Shown here: piece after piece, positions 52,101-60,327 of the stretch
Layout of the letters: each line of letters begins with the position of its first letter
Numbering within the stretch: position 1 is the first letter of the stretch
NCBI RefSeq assembly: GCF_918698245.1
Contig: NZ_CAKKMS010000004.1
Coordinates: 848,040 to 912,039, forward strand
Reading direction: 5' to 3'
DNA length: 64,000 bases
Source: Pedobacter sp. Bi126
Lineage (GTDB): Bacteria; Bacteroidota; Bacteroidia; Sphingobacteriales; Sphingobacteriaceae
Made by a program: the position numbers and the translations under genes
The notes under the pieces: generated by a model
Told to the model about the DNA's origin: nothing
The model's input: the letters and a program-made list of their open reading frames with translations, nothing else
Databases searched by the model: none

Positions 52101-52122
52101 TTCTTGTAAAGATTCTTTTCAT
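49111..52122 (-). CDS. SusC/RagA-family TonB-linked outer-membrane protein
   Basis: 1003 residues: signal peptide ending at ALAQ, carboxypeptidase-like regulatory domain (about 25-105), TonB-box-like stretch, plug with GTPGSSPQITIRGTSTI and ILKDASSQSIYGIRAANGV, and a barrel ending in VTF. It imports oligosaccharides with its SusD partner. There is no STN domain, so regulation is not through a FecR/sigma pair. Its leader contains a perfect 11-bp stem (52221-52251). Confidence 0.95.
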   Translation of the reverse strand: MKRIFTRISVLAAFCLLTINVALAQNITVKGKVIDGGDKTPLPGVTILIKGTQNGTQTDENGNYSISAPANATLVFNFVGYTALEQAVNNQTTLNVSLASSTQQLEQVVVVGYGTQRKIDVTGSVGTVKGEDISKQASVNPVSALQGKVAGVSITNNGTPGSSPQITIRGTSTIYGKTGPLYVVDGVWYDDINFLNPADIANISILKDASSQSIYGIRAANGVVLVTTVKGKKGNAVINYNGSVGVQKVTNQVEMANASEYATAVNEAYSLQTPPAAPLFANTNLGAGTDWYNQVLRTAMVNNHQLSISGGAEKSTYNFSLGYLDQDGIVKNNNYKRYTARLANDFQIFEPLKIGYNVAGTYSKSKDAPTTIFRAMYAASPVVPVFNTDGSYGDPNAFNLGNGSNMNPQATLDFFNQNTTKYKINGNVYAELKFLKNFTFKTSIGGDFGQEEVRGYVPKYKATNTQLSTISKLDIDRIENRNWLVENTLTFDKKWNDHSLTVLAGQTAQRNKMYTINADAQNVPYTSEGDLYLALGDAASRSIIDKGELSTFSSYFARVNYGYKNKYLLNASIRRDGASQFFGSDNVWGNFPSIGAGWVISNEEFMKNQNIFSNLKLRGSWGKVGNAGVPFNPSTQTVDQTAALIAIFGGIPYTGASIRTLVPPTLFWERSAGTDIGLEMGFLKNRLNVELDYYNRKTEQAIFDIPVLGSLGTVNSSIIANQADIQNRGFEFLATWADKTSGGLTYSISGNLGINDNKVLNVTSGANPIYKGGAGLTSGYVSTRTVNNRPIGEFYGYQVAGIFQTDAEAAAWPGFKKGDFKYADINGDGLIDLRDRVVLGNPNPKFTYGLNTNFAYKNFDLTLDIQGVADVDVFNANLSSRFGNENYTKDFFDHRWTGPGTSNTYPSADLAGGLNNAPNSFYVEKGDYIRLRNIQLGYSLPSAIVNKWKMQRLRVFLNAQNAVNIFGYKGFSPEVGGTPTNAGIDTNVYPLFATYNFGVNVTF

Positions 52123-52496
52123 GCTTTATTATAAATTTAGTTTAATTGTTAGTTAAATGTGAGGTTGTTTTTGCTGATGTGCAAGCGTTTTTACCTCTAC
52201 ATTAATACATCATGAAAGACCATTTGGTTTAATTATTGAATAAACCAAATGCTATTTTAGGCTAAAAACGCAGTTTTTGAGATTTTAACATCATATTAAC
52301 AGATACAAAAGTGTAGAAAATACACTAAGTGTTTTGTGGGGCGTAGAAAGAGGCTATGAGAGGTAATGATGTAGTGCCCGATTTGAGTTTGAATAGAAAA
52401 TAATCTTAAAATTCGGTTTTTATGCAATCGTTCCCGAAACTATTTGCCTCCGGTTTTTACTGTGGTAAGTTGAAATATTTTGAAGAAGGTTTGATT
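52123..52496. other. susC leader and promoter region
   Basis: 374 bp without a gene, between susC and the regulator (same strand). It holds the leader stem at 52221-52251. A TACACTTTTG stretch on the minus strand near 52310 loosely resembles a -7 box. No strong operator repeat was recognised. Confidence 0.5.
52221..52251 (-). promoter_or_regulatory. Stem-loop in susC leader
   Basis: CATTTGGTTTA (52221-52231) and TAAACCAAATG (52241-52251) are perfect 11-bp arms with a 9-nt loop, about 100 bp before the susC ATG. It may control mRNA stability, pair with a small RNA, or be the end of an upstream transcript from the regulator gene. Confidence 0.55.
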
Positions 52497-55379
52497 TTAA
52501 AGTTCCATTAAAAACTCTGTCAGGTTTTTATCGTGGGGTACTTCGAGTTTTTTGCGCAAGCGATACCTGCGTATTTCAACCCCCCTTAAACTAATGTTCA
52601 ACAGTGATGACATTTCTTTGCTACTCATGTTCATCCTGAGGTAGGCGCAGAGTTTCAAATCATTCGGAACAAGATCGGGATGTTGTGCCTTTAATTTTTT
52701 AAAGAAACTTTCGTGTGCCTCATTAAAACTATTCTCAAATAAATGCCAATCACGCTCATCATTCATACCATCATTAATTACTTTCTGGATTTTTCGTGTT
52801 TGATCATCTGAGAGTTTTTTTCCATTCTCATCCTTTAATTTGGTGATCTCATCACTCAGCTTTTGGAGCAGTTCGTTTTTATAAACAAGGGTCATGGCTG
52901 AGTTGGCCAGTTCTCTATTTTTCGAGGCGAGTTCTGCCTGTAATTTTTCTGTTTGCAGCTTGATGATCTGCTTTTCGTTGATCTCCGTTTCCTGTTTCAG
53001 GATCTCTTCTTGCTCGGCCTGTAATCGGTCGCTGATTTTTTGACTGTCCCGCTGTAGTTTTCTTTCGTAGATTTTCTTACCCAGAATCAATACCACCACA
53101 AATAGAATTACATAACACAAAATGGCCCAATTATTTAAATACCATGGACGCAAAATAGTAAACGAATAAACGGTTTCCCCGCTTACTGAAGTATCATCGA
53201 TTTTTGCCCTAACTTTAAAAACATAGTTCCCGGCACTTAAATTGGTAAAATCTTTTTGTGTAGCATAACTCCAATCAGACCAGGCCTTAGAGTATCCTTC
53301 TAAATAAAACTGATATTTAACCTTAGCCTGTCGGTAATAGGGTAATGCATAAGAAATGCGGATATTGTTGCGGCTATTTTCAATCTCGGTTGCTTCTTCA
53401 CCATTTCCAGCTTCGCTAATGAGCGAAAATTTATCGGTAATATCTTCTACACGCCTGATCAGTACGGCGGGCAATTTTTGTTTCTGCAAACTCAGTTGAG
53501 CCGTAGGATTGTAGATTACAAACCCATCATCAACGCTGATCAGGTAAATGGAATTGCTGATTCGGCTGATATTCTCATAATATTGCACCATCCGGCCATC
53601 TAAAATGCTGAATTGATTCGAATCTATTTCTACTTTACCAGGTTCGCTAAAGTTAACCAGTGCTGTTTTGCCGTGATTAATAAACCAATATTTTTTGCCA
53701 CCAGCGCTAATAATTTTATTGGAGGATTCGAAAGAACCGAGTTCTTTATTCAGTGCTTCGTACTTGGTAAACTTATTGCTCAATTCATCATAAGTATAAA
53801 AACCTGCATCAGAAGAAAAGACAATTTTGTTTTCTAAGTTAAATATATTGATGTTGTAATTGCCGGGCAGACCGTTTCTTTCATCAAAATATTTGGTGCT
53901 GGTTACACTCGTGTAGTTAGGGCTTAAGCTTAGTTTATACAGCCCCTTATAAGCATGTGCTACCCAAATATCCCCCTTGTTATCCTGTTCTACATATCTG
54001 GACGGAGCATCAAAGCCTGCAATTTTTGTAGCAAACTTTAATCCTGCTGCCGGAGATCCTGTAAAAAGCGAAAGACCGGTATAAGTACCCTGAACAAGGT
54101 AATTCGGATTTGAGTTTAGCTTTTTAATTGTCCAGCCACCAGATGATCTCGATAACCAATCGATTTTATCGCCGTTTACTTTAAATGTGCCGCTATTGTG
54201 TCCACAGATCAACTCATTATCAATAATGGTGAGTTCCCATACCTGCCCTTGCGAATTAGAGATTAACCGAAAATTAAAGGGTAAGAGGTTATCTGGCGAC
54301 CACTCGCTATAAAATAAGCCCTGATTGGTGCCAAGATAAATTTTATTATTAAAGATAATGCTGGAGTAAACAGTACCAAACTGACCTGTTTTATCAAAAT
54401 AAAAATATAAGGGAGAGTTAAGTTCTATACGGTCGATCCCATTATCAAGACCTGTCCAAAGATTTTGTTCATTATCGGCATATAAACTTAAAACAGTATT
54501 GTTCTGTAAACCGCTCGATTTATTGATCCGTTGCACGACCCTTCCATTTTCATCAATAATGATGAGGCCATTAAGAATAGTGCCGTAAGCAAAATATTTA
54601 CCCAATAAACTTACTCCATTATTAAGTTGGTAGGTTTTAAGATAGCCATTTGCTGGTGTGTTTAGCGGCGTAAAATCTTTTCCGTCATAAGTAAATAATC
54701 CGTTTTTACTGGTGCCAATAATGAGGCCATTGGTTTTATAAGGAAGGATAGAAAGAATTCCCTCTTTGCCAAGTTTTTCACTGCTTGGGATATGGATTAA
54801 CTTGTTGCCAATGAGCTCGAACAAACCTTTTTCCAGCACTTCAATTATGTACCTTTTGTTCACCTTATGAAGAAACAGAAAGGAAGATGGCGATTTTACA
54901 ACCTCGATTTTGTTGTTTTTATAGAGAAATATTTTCGAAAAGGATTGAAAGATTACCCTATCCTGATCTACATAGATTTTCCAGACTTCATCATTGATTT
55001 TTATTCCTTTTGGCAAAAGATTGGTAAGTGAGCTATAGGTTAACCTGTTGCTTTTAATCGACCAAAAGCCAAATTCACCAAAGCTACCGGTATAAATTCT
55101 TCCTTTATCATCTGTTGCGACCGATCTAACAATTTGCCTGTTGGGCATCTGATATTTCTGCCAGTAGCGGCCATCAAAAGTTAAAAGTCCTTCAGCATTG
55201 CCAAAGTACATCACACCATTTTTATCTTTTGCTATACTCCAGTTCTGGTTTCCTGACGAATAAACAGATTTTGGATAATTTTCTATATATGGAACGCCTA
55301 TGCTTTTAATTTCTGATGCATGGGCATTTATTGCGAAGCAGGATAATAATAATAATACGAGCCGGAAATAGTTTAGCAT
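52497..55379 (-). CDS. Membrane-anchored propeller sensor with LuxR-type HTH
   Basis: 960 residues from the ATG at 55379, chosen because it gives a signal peptide (MLNYFRLVLLLLSCFAINAHA). The periplasmic part is made of two-component-regulator propeller repeats and a triple-tyrosine (Y_Y_Y) domain; one membrane segment (AILCYVILFVVVLILG) leads to a long coiled coil and a C-terminal helix-turn-helix (MSSKEMSSLLNISLRGVEIR). It lacks histidine-kinase and receiver domains, unlike classical hybrid regulators of polysaccharide loci. It probably senses an oligosaccharide and activates susC directly from the membrane. A TTACTTTG -7-like box lies 32 bp upstream. Confidence 0.87.
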   Translation of the reverse strand: MLNYFRLVLLLLSCFAINAHASEIKSIGVPYIENYPKSVYSSGNQNWSIAKDKNGVMYFGNAEGLLTFDGRYWQKYQMPNRQIVRSVATDDKGRIYTGSFGEFGFWSIKSNRLTYSSLTNLLPKGIKINDEVWKIYVDQDRVIFQSFSKIFLYKNNKIEVVKSPSSFLFLHKVNKRYIIEVLEKGLFELIGNKLIHIPSSEKLGKEGILSILPYKTNGLIIGTSKNGLFTYDGKDFTPLNTPANGYLKTYQLNNGVSLLGKYFAYGTILNGLIIIDENGRVVQRINKSSGLQNNTVLSLYADNEQNLWTGLDNGIDRIELNSPLYFYFDKTGQFGTVYSSIIFNNKIYLGTNQGLFYSEWSPDNLLPFNFRLISNSQGQVWELTIIDNELICGHNSGTFKVNGDKIDWLSRSSGGWTIKKLNSNPNYLVQGTYTGLSLFTGSPAAGLKFATKIAGFDAPSRYVEQDNKGDIWVAHAYKGLYKLSLSPNYTSVTSTKYFDERNGLPGNYNINIFNLENKIVFSSDAGFYTYDELSNKFTKYEALNKELGSFESSNKIISAGGKKYWFINHGKTALVNFSEPGKVEIDSNQFSILDGRMVQYYENISRISNSIYLISVDDGFVIYNPTAQLSLQKQKLPAVLIRRVEDITDKFSLISEAGNGEEATEIENSRNNIRISYALPYYRQAKVKYQFYLEGYSKAWSDWSYATQKDFTNLSAGNYVFKVRAKIDDTSVSGETVYSFTILRPWYLNNWAILCYVILFVVVLILGKKIYERKLQRDSQKISDRLQAEQEEILKQETEINEKQIIKLQTEKLQAELASKNRELANSAMTLVYKNELLQKLSDEITKLKDENGKKLSDDQTRKIQKVINDGMNDERDWHLFENSFNEAHESFFKKLKAQHPDLVPNDLKLCAYLRMNMSSKEMSSLLNISLRGVEIRRYRLRKKLEVPHDKNLTEFLMEL

Positions 55380-55435
55380 AAAATGGTTAATAGGTAAAGC
55401 CATTAATACACAAAGTAAATGAAAAATTGTTTAAT

Positions 55436-55500
55436 AAGGTGGTTAATAGGTAATGATCGAGATCTGTTTGTTGATAGTCAATGGTTCATAGTTAATGGCT
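55436..55500. repeat. Low-complexity intergenic word block (GTTAATAGG / ATAGTTAATGG)
   Basis: GGTTAATAGGTAATG, then GTTGATAGTCAATGG and TTCATAGTTAATGG. Related wording occurs at 55940-56030 (TAACTCTTTGACTATTAACG, CCATTAGACTACTAACC). Non-coding. Confidence 0.45.
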
Positions 55501-55532
55501 GTTTGCCATTTCCGTTAGATATTGACTTAATC

Positions 55533-55882
55533 TCACAATGAATTTTTTAACTTCGAAATCATCTTACAAAGTTGTTCGTATTCAGCATAAAGTCTTTTAA
55601 ACTCAGTCTCTGTAATGTAATCTCTGGAGAAAGCCATAAATAGGCAACTCACCACCTCCAATCCAGAACGGACAGAATAAGTTAAGAATCTTGAAAATTC
55701 AGCTTTTGATTGTCCCATGCAACCTTCGGCAATATTAAGGTTGACTGAATCAGCTGCTTTCTTAATTTGATTAGCTAAACTGAAAAGTTCTATCCTAGGA
55801 AAGCTTTTTGCTATAATATCTATTTCGTTACTGAGTTTAAATGAAACCTGCCAACCTTTAATTCTTCAAATTTGAAAGCCAT
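55533..55882 (-). pseudogene. Frameshifted four-helix-bundle (23S rRNA IVS-type) protein gene
   Basis: The intact 3' part (55533-55718, ATG..) encodes GQSKAEFSRFL and the C-terminal helices. The frame stays open upstream to a point near 55850. Translation from an ATG at 55882 gives MAFKFEELKV, then the frame is lost where the family has W-Q (AAGGTTGGCAGG instead of AAGGTTTGGCAGG). Restoring one T gives a 116-residue protein with LSNEIDIIAKSFP, LANQIKKAADSVNLNIAEG: the usual length and motifs of the family. So it is a recent single-base deletion or a sequencing error in a T-run. Confidence 0.8.
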
Positions 55883-56035
55883 AATGTTAAATTTGAAATA
55901 AATATAATTATCTCTCTCAACTTTATGTCTTTAATTTTATAGTTATTAACTCTTTGACTATTAACGAATATGCTGCGAAATATGGCTATTGACCATTAGA
56001 CTACTAACCATCAACTAATAGGCAATAAGCACGGT

Positions 56036-56971
56036 TTAACTTTTCACTGCTACCGGCTGCGGAACCTTCACATAATAGCCTGTGCCATCGTAAGGGCGCT
56101 TGCGTGGATTGGTAGTGCACTCCACCGAGCAACAGCCCTGAAGCTGATCGCCGCATTCATCGCATTGCGTAATGTGCTCATTACATTCTGGGTTGGCGCA
56201 GTTGATCATTTTAGGGGTAGTTTTACCACAGTTATAACAAACTGAAACAATGGTAGGGTTTACCTTATTTACATCAACAGCAATGCGGTTGTCGAAAACA
56301 TAACACTTACCTTCAAAATCCTTTCCACCCGCTTCTTTTCCATATTTAATAATGCCACCATGTAATTGGTAAACATCGTTAAAGCCATGGTGTAAAAGCA
56401 AAGCAGAAGCTTTTTCGCATTTAATACCTCCGGTACAATAGGTTAATATTTTCTTGTCTTTATATTGGGCAAGTTGATTAATCTGTTCAGGGAAATCGCG
56501 GAAATTCTCGATATCGAGTGTTAATGCATTTTTAAATTTACCAAGATTGTGCTCATAATTGGAGCGGACATCCAGAATAATTACATCCTCATCATCTTTC
56601 ATTTTCATGAAATCTACAGGCTCTAAATGTTTACCCGTTTTTTCGTTCGGATTAATGATCGAGGTATCTCTTAAACCAGAATGAACAATTTCGGATTTAT
56701 AACGGCAGTGCATTTTCAGGAACGAGGGCTCCTCAACATCATCTATTTTAAACTCTGTTTTTGCAAACCTTTCATCGGCATGTACGGCTTTCATGTAAGC
56801 GTCGCAAGCCTCAACCGTACCAGAAACAGTGCCGTTTAAACCTTCATCGGCAACGATAATACGGCCAACTAAACCTAATGATTTACAAAATTTAAGGTGA
56901 TCGGCAGCAAATTGTTCTGCCTCTGCTATGTAACTATAGCAATAGTAAAGTAGTGTTTGATATTTTTCCAT
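56036..56971 (-). CDS. trhO: tRNA uridine(34) hydroxylase, rhodanese-type
   Basis: 311 residues, normal for TrhO (YceA). It uses O2 to make 5-hydroxyuridine at the tRNA wobble position. An N-terminal ferredoxin-like domain is followed by a rhodanese domain with the active Cys in YCTGGIKCEKA. The C-terminal Cys-rich tail (CYNCGKT, CNEHITQCDECG, GCCSVEC) probably binds zinc and is typical for Bacteroidetes and Firmicutes members. Single-gene unit. Confidence 0.93.
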   Translation of the reverse strand: MEKYQTLLYYCYSYIAEAEQFAADHLKFCKSLGLVGRIIVADEGLNGTVSGTVEACDAYMKAVHADERFAKTEFKIDDVEEPSFLKMHCRYKSEIVHSGLRDTSIINPNEKTGKHLEPVDFMKMKDDEDVIILDVRSNYEHNLGKFKNALTLDIENFRDFPEQINQLAQYKDKKILTYCTGGIKCEKASALLLHHGFNDVYQLHGGIIKYGKEAGGKDFEGKCYVFDNRIAVDVNKVNPTIVSVCYNCGKTTPKMINCANPECNEHITQCDECGDQLQGCCSVECTTNPRKRPYDGTGYYVKVPQPVAVKS

Positions 56972-57027
56972 AACGCTGTTGATACCGTTGCAAACGGCGT
57001 TTAAAGCGGGGCAAAGATAATAAAAAA

Positions 57028-57152
57028 AGGTAGAACGTAGAAGGCAGGGTGGAAGGTTTTTAACTCCCGATTTCAGAATCTTCCTTTTTTTAGGAAAAAC
57101 ATCTAAAATTGGTTTCAGTAAACCTTACGCCTAATACCCTCCTCCTTAAACC
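57028..57152. repeat. AAGG/CCTT word block, with hairpin
   Basis: AAGGTAGAACGTAGAAGG on the left is echoed in inverted form by AAACCTTACGCCTAATACCC on the right, with a TTCCTTTTTTTAGGAA hairpin between. The wording matches 24851-24996 and 29873-29945. Confidence 0.5.
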
Positions 57153-57155
57153 ATA

Positions 57156-59603
57156 TTACAAGGTGTAAGCTATTCTAAATCCTTGTGTTAATTTGCGGGC
57201 ACCGTCGTAAGCAAAGCCATAACTGGCCCTTAGTACCAGACGCTGGAAGCCGAAATAAAATTCTTTATAATTTCTTTTTTCTGGAGAAGACAAATAACCA
57301 CCTCCAATAAATTCTTCCAATTTAGCTTTACGCAGTAACGGCACTTTATTTGTGAAAAAGCCTGCAAAGTTATGCTCTAAATGCGCTTCGAAGTATTGCT
57401 GGTTGGTGCTAAACTGATAAAAATCTAAAAATTGAAACTTCCTTATGTTAGGAGGGAAGATGGTAGATATATTACCTGAAAAATGTTTGAAGTCAGGATA
57501 GTACATCTTTGCATTATTAAGAAACTTTCCTGCCCCAACCAAAAATGAACTATAACCCAATAACCCTAAGCTAATTCTGTCCTGATAAACTTCTGCTTTT
57601 ACAAAATCGTAATCAACATCGCTATTTAAAACGTTGTTAAATCCTTTTTTATATAATATCGTAATTCTAGGAAAGTGAGATTCGGTATAAAACTTGCCAT
57701 CTGGACGGGTAATGTATTTCTGGCCAATGGTGTAGGTTAAACTTACAGTTGCACTTAGGGAGTTGTACGTAGGGAAAAGTGGCGTTTCTACAGTTGGACT
57801 GAAAGGATTGTTCGATGTAAATTCCCTATCCTTGGCATCGATAAACTTAAATGTGGAGTTATTGATTAAATTTTTGTTCCTGCTGTAATCTACACTTGCA
57901 CTTCCCTGCAATCCTGTTGCCAGTTCTCTGGTTGTGTTAATGTTAATGAAGCTTTTCTCGTAAAATTTCGAGAAGTTTTTTTCGTAAAGCAATGAGTTAA
58001 TGGTATTGCCTAACGCAGTCATTGAGCCCAGATTATTTAGGTCAAAAATGCCATTTCCGAACGATGCACCTATACTGGCCCTTTTAAGCGGATTGTAATA
58101 GTAACTTCCGGTTAAACTTCCGGTAAGTTTTTGGTTGGCAAAACCATACCTCAGTTCAGGCCGGATAGAGTAAGATCTTCTATTCTCGAAATCCTTTCTG
58201 TAGGTAACCCCATATTTTACTGCAAAACCTTCTACGGTATTGTAAAATATAGCTTTAAGTACCGGATCGAAAGACCAATATTCCTTATCATAGCGATCGT
58301 TAACACTATATCCTCTAAGCAGCAATTTGCCAATGCCAAATTTATTGTTGTCTTTTTCTAGTGAGTCGAGATACTTTTTCGATTCCTTTAATTTAGCAAT
58401 ACTATCTTTTTTGACGTAATTAAGCTTTTCATCACCTGTTAAAGGAATCGGCCTGTTGTTTGTCCAGTAGGTAGAGTCTTTTTTGTTCACCATTTCAGTT
58501 ATTTTCAATATTTCGCCATTGAAAAAGTTTTTAGGAAACTTAGGGTCAACATTGTAATTGCTATAAATACCAACAAAATAGCCTGCGATTTTAAAGCCCA
58601 ATACATTACCCGCAAATTGAAAATTGATGGCGGTAGGCATATAAACCTCCTTAACCTTGGTAAATTGTTGGCTGATGTTTAAGGTATCGATAAAGTTGAT
58701 CCCCGATTTTTTAGTTAAATAAACATCGGTATTGTAAATTCTCCAGCTGCCATCAATAATGTAAATAATTCCCCTAAACACAGGGTCATTTTCACGACGG
58801 GGGATGACCTCGATTTTGTGGATCAGTTCTCCATTCTCTTTGGTTTCGCCAAGCAACTTGTATTTATAGTAAAACAGGGCATTGTCTGCAATTGGTGAAA
58901 TGAAGCCCCTGGTGCTTAATTTGTTTTCGAGCAGGTAATTATCATAAAAATTAATAATGAGATCAGATGCTTTATTAAAACTGAAAGCATTGTTTCTTCC
59001 GGCAACTTTTGATGAAATCATTTCTTCGTGCACATCATTAGGCCTTCTGAAATTAAACTTACTCTGCGATTCTGATAAATAAATGATGCCTTTTCGATTG
59101 GTATCGAGCTCCAGAACTTTTTGGATATCCCGACCGAAAAACTTTTTAGGGGCACCCCTTAAACGTTGTACGCCTTTAATGTAAACATCACAACTAAATT
59201 CCTTAACTTCATCTAGATGGGTTTTTCTCTGTTTGATGGTTTTGCGGATAATGGCATAAGCCGGATCTTCGGCATTTGCCCTGATGTTTACATTTTCTAA
59301 AGTATAACTTTCAGATGTTAGGGTTACATTGAGCGAAATATCGTCGGTAAGGTTGATGATGTGTTCCTGCTGTTTATAGCCCACTGCCCTGAAATTTAAC
59401 GTGTATTCTCCCGTTTTTAGCTTCATCGAATATCTTCCGTCAACATTTGCAGACGTGCCGGTAGTGGTGTTTTTTAAATAAACTGATGCAAAAGGAACAG
59501 GCTGTCCGTTGGTATCTTTAACTACACCTGTAATGGTAAATTGTTGAGCAAAAACAAAATTGGTGAGGCCACAAAAAAATAGGAGCGCGCAAATTCTTAT
59601 CAT
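57156..59603 (-). CDS. DUF5686/carboxypeptidase-regulatory-like outer-membrane protein
   Basis: 815 residues. A signal peptide ending at VFAQ precedes a carboxypeptidase-like regulatory domain (GVVKDTNGQPVPFASVYLKN, about 22-105), then the DUF5686 domain (DVYIKGVQRLRGAPKKFFG) and a long beta-barrel-like C-terminal half. These are conserved Bacteroidetes outer-membrane proteins of unknown function. It has no TonB plug. Single-gene unit. Confidence 0.88.
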   Translation of the reverse strand: MIRICALLFFCGLTNFVFAQQFTITGVVKDTNGQPVPFASVYLKNTTTGTSANVDGRYSMKLKTGEYTLNFRAVGYKQQEHIINLTDDISLNVTLTSESYTLENVNIRANAEDPAYAIIRKTIKQRKTHLDEVKEFSCDVYIKGVQRLRGAPKKFFGRDIQKVLELDTNRKGIIYLSESQSKFNFRRPNDVHEEMISSKVAGRNNAFSFNKASDLIINFYDNYLLENKLSTRGFISPIADNALFYYKYKLLGETKENGELIHKIEVIPRRENDPVFRGIIYIIDGSWRIYNTDVYLTKKSGINFIDTLNISQQFTKVKEVYMPTAINFQFAGNVLGFKIAGYFVGIYSNYNVDPKFPKNFFNGEILKITEMVNKKDSTYWTNNRPIPLTGDEKLNYVKKDSIAKLKESKKYLDSLEKDNNKFGIGKLLLRGYSVNDRYDKEYWSFDPVLKAIFYNTVEGFAVKYGVTYRKDFENRRSYSIRPELRYGFANQKLTGSLTGSYYYNPLKRASIGASFGNGIFDLNNLGSMTALGNTINSLLYEKNFSKFYEKSFININTTRELATGLQGSASVDYSRNKNLINNSTFKFIDAKDREFTSNNPFSPTVETPLFPTYNSLSATVSLTYTIGQKYITRPDGKFYTESHFPRITILYKKGFNNVLNSDVDYDFVKAEVYQDRISLGLLGYSSFLVGAGKFLNNAKMYYPDFKHFSGNISTIFPPNIRKFQFLDFYQFSTNQQYFEAHLEHNFAGFFTNKVPLLRKAKLEEFIGGGYLSSPEKRNYKEFYFGFQRLVLRASYGFAYDGARKLTQGFRIAYTL

Positions 59604-59737
59604 AAATTGGATTAGTAAGCTATAAATATCGAATAACTTTTAAGACTATACATACAGGGGGGTGTTAAAGTTTGTTAAGATTGAAAAAAATAATAACAGT
59701 TGATTATTATAAGAAGTTGTTTTCATTTATTTAAAAG

Positions 59738-60091
59738 CTATTCTAATCGGTATCCCTTAGAAATAATTTTGAATTCACTTCCCGTGGATGAAGTTTTAAT
59801 CACATAACAGGATAAATCGGTATCAATTAATCCACGCCATTTTCCCTTAAATCTGATAAGATCGACATCTTCCGCCGAAGATATAAATGCATCATCAATA
59901 CAATCATCCGCTACTATCCCAAAATTCATATCAATGCGCATCCAATATACATCTTCAAACAAAAGTTTTCCTATTCCACTGTCGTACCAATCAATTTCAA
60001 AGCTGATAGTATCTTGTTTTCCTGGTTTAGTTCTATCTATTTCGACTCTCTTTATTACTGAGTCGTGCCAGTATAATTCATCAAATTTCAT
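59738..60091 (-). CDS. Hypothetical small acidic protein
   Basis: 117 residues, cytoplasmic, with an acidic, Trp/Tyr-rich sequence starting KFDELYWHDSVIKRVEIDR. The W-H-D-S start recalls small proteins annotated as possible immunity proteins or contact-dependent accessory proteins, but I cannot assign a family with confidence, and no toxin gene is adjacent. Codon use is AT-rich. Confidence 0.6.
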   Translation of the reverse strand: MKFDELYWHDSVIKRVEIDRTKPGKQDTISFEIDWYDSGIGKLLFEDVYWMRIDMNFGIVADDCIDDAFISSAEDVDLIRFKGKWRGLIDTDLSCYVIKTSSTGSEFKIISKGYRLE

Positions 60092-60291
60092 ATTGGATAG
60101 TAATTAGTTTTTGCGACCATAACTAGTAGCACCATTCGATAAGATATGGGTTTTGTCGGATTTGGAAATAATAGTAGTGCTAATTTTTTTAAAATCTATA
60201 AATCTTGTGTTAATTAATTAATTGATCAAACGTTTGTCTGCAATATATAGGTATAAAATTGCCTTTTTAGGTCTGTAAAGACTTTTTTTTA

Positions 60292-60299
60292 TAACTTTG
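60292..60299 (+). promoter_or_regulatory. Candidate -7 box for kbl
   Basis: TAACTTTG, a full match to TAnnTTTG, 28 bp before the kbl ATG. No good -33 element at the expected spacing. Confidence 0.45.
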
Positions 60300-60327
60300 G
60301 GCGTAAAATCAACCATATCAAAAGGCC

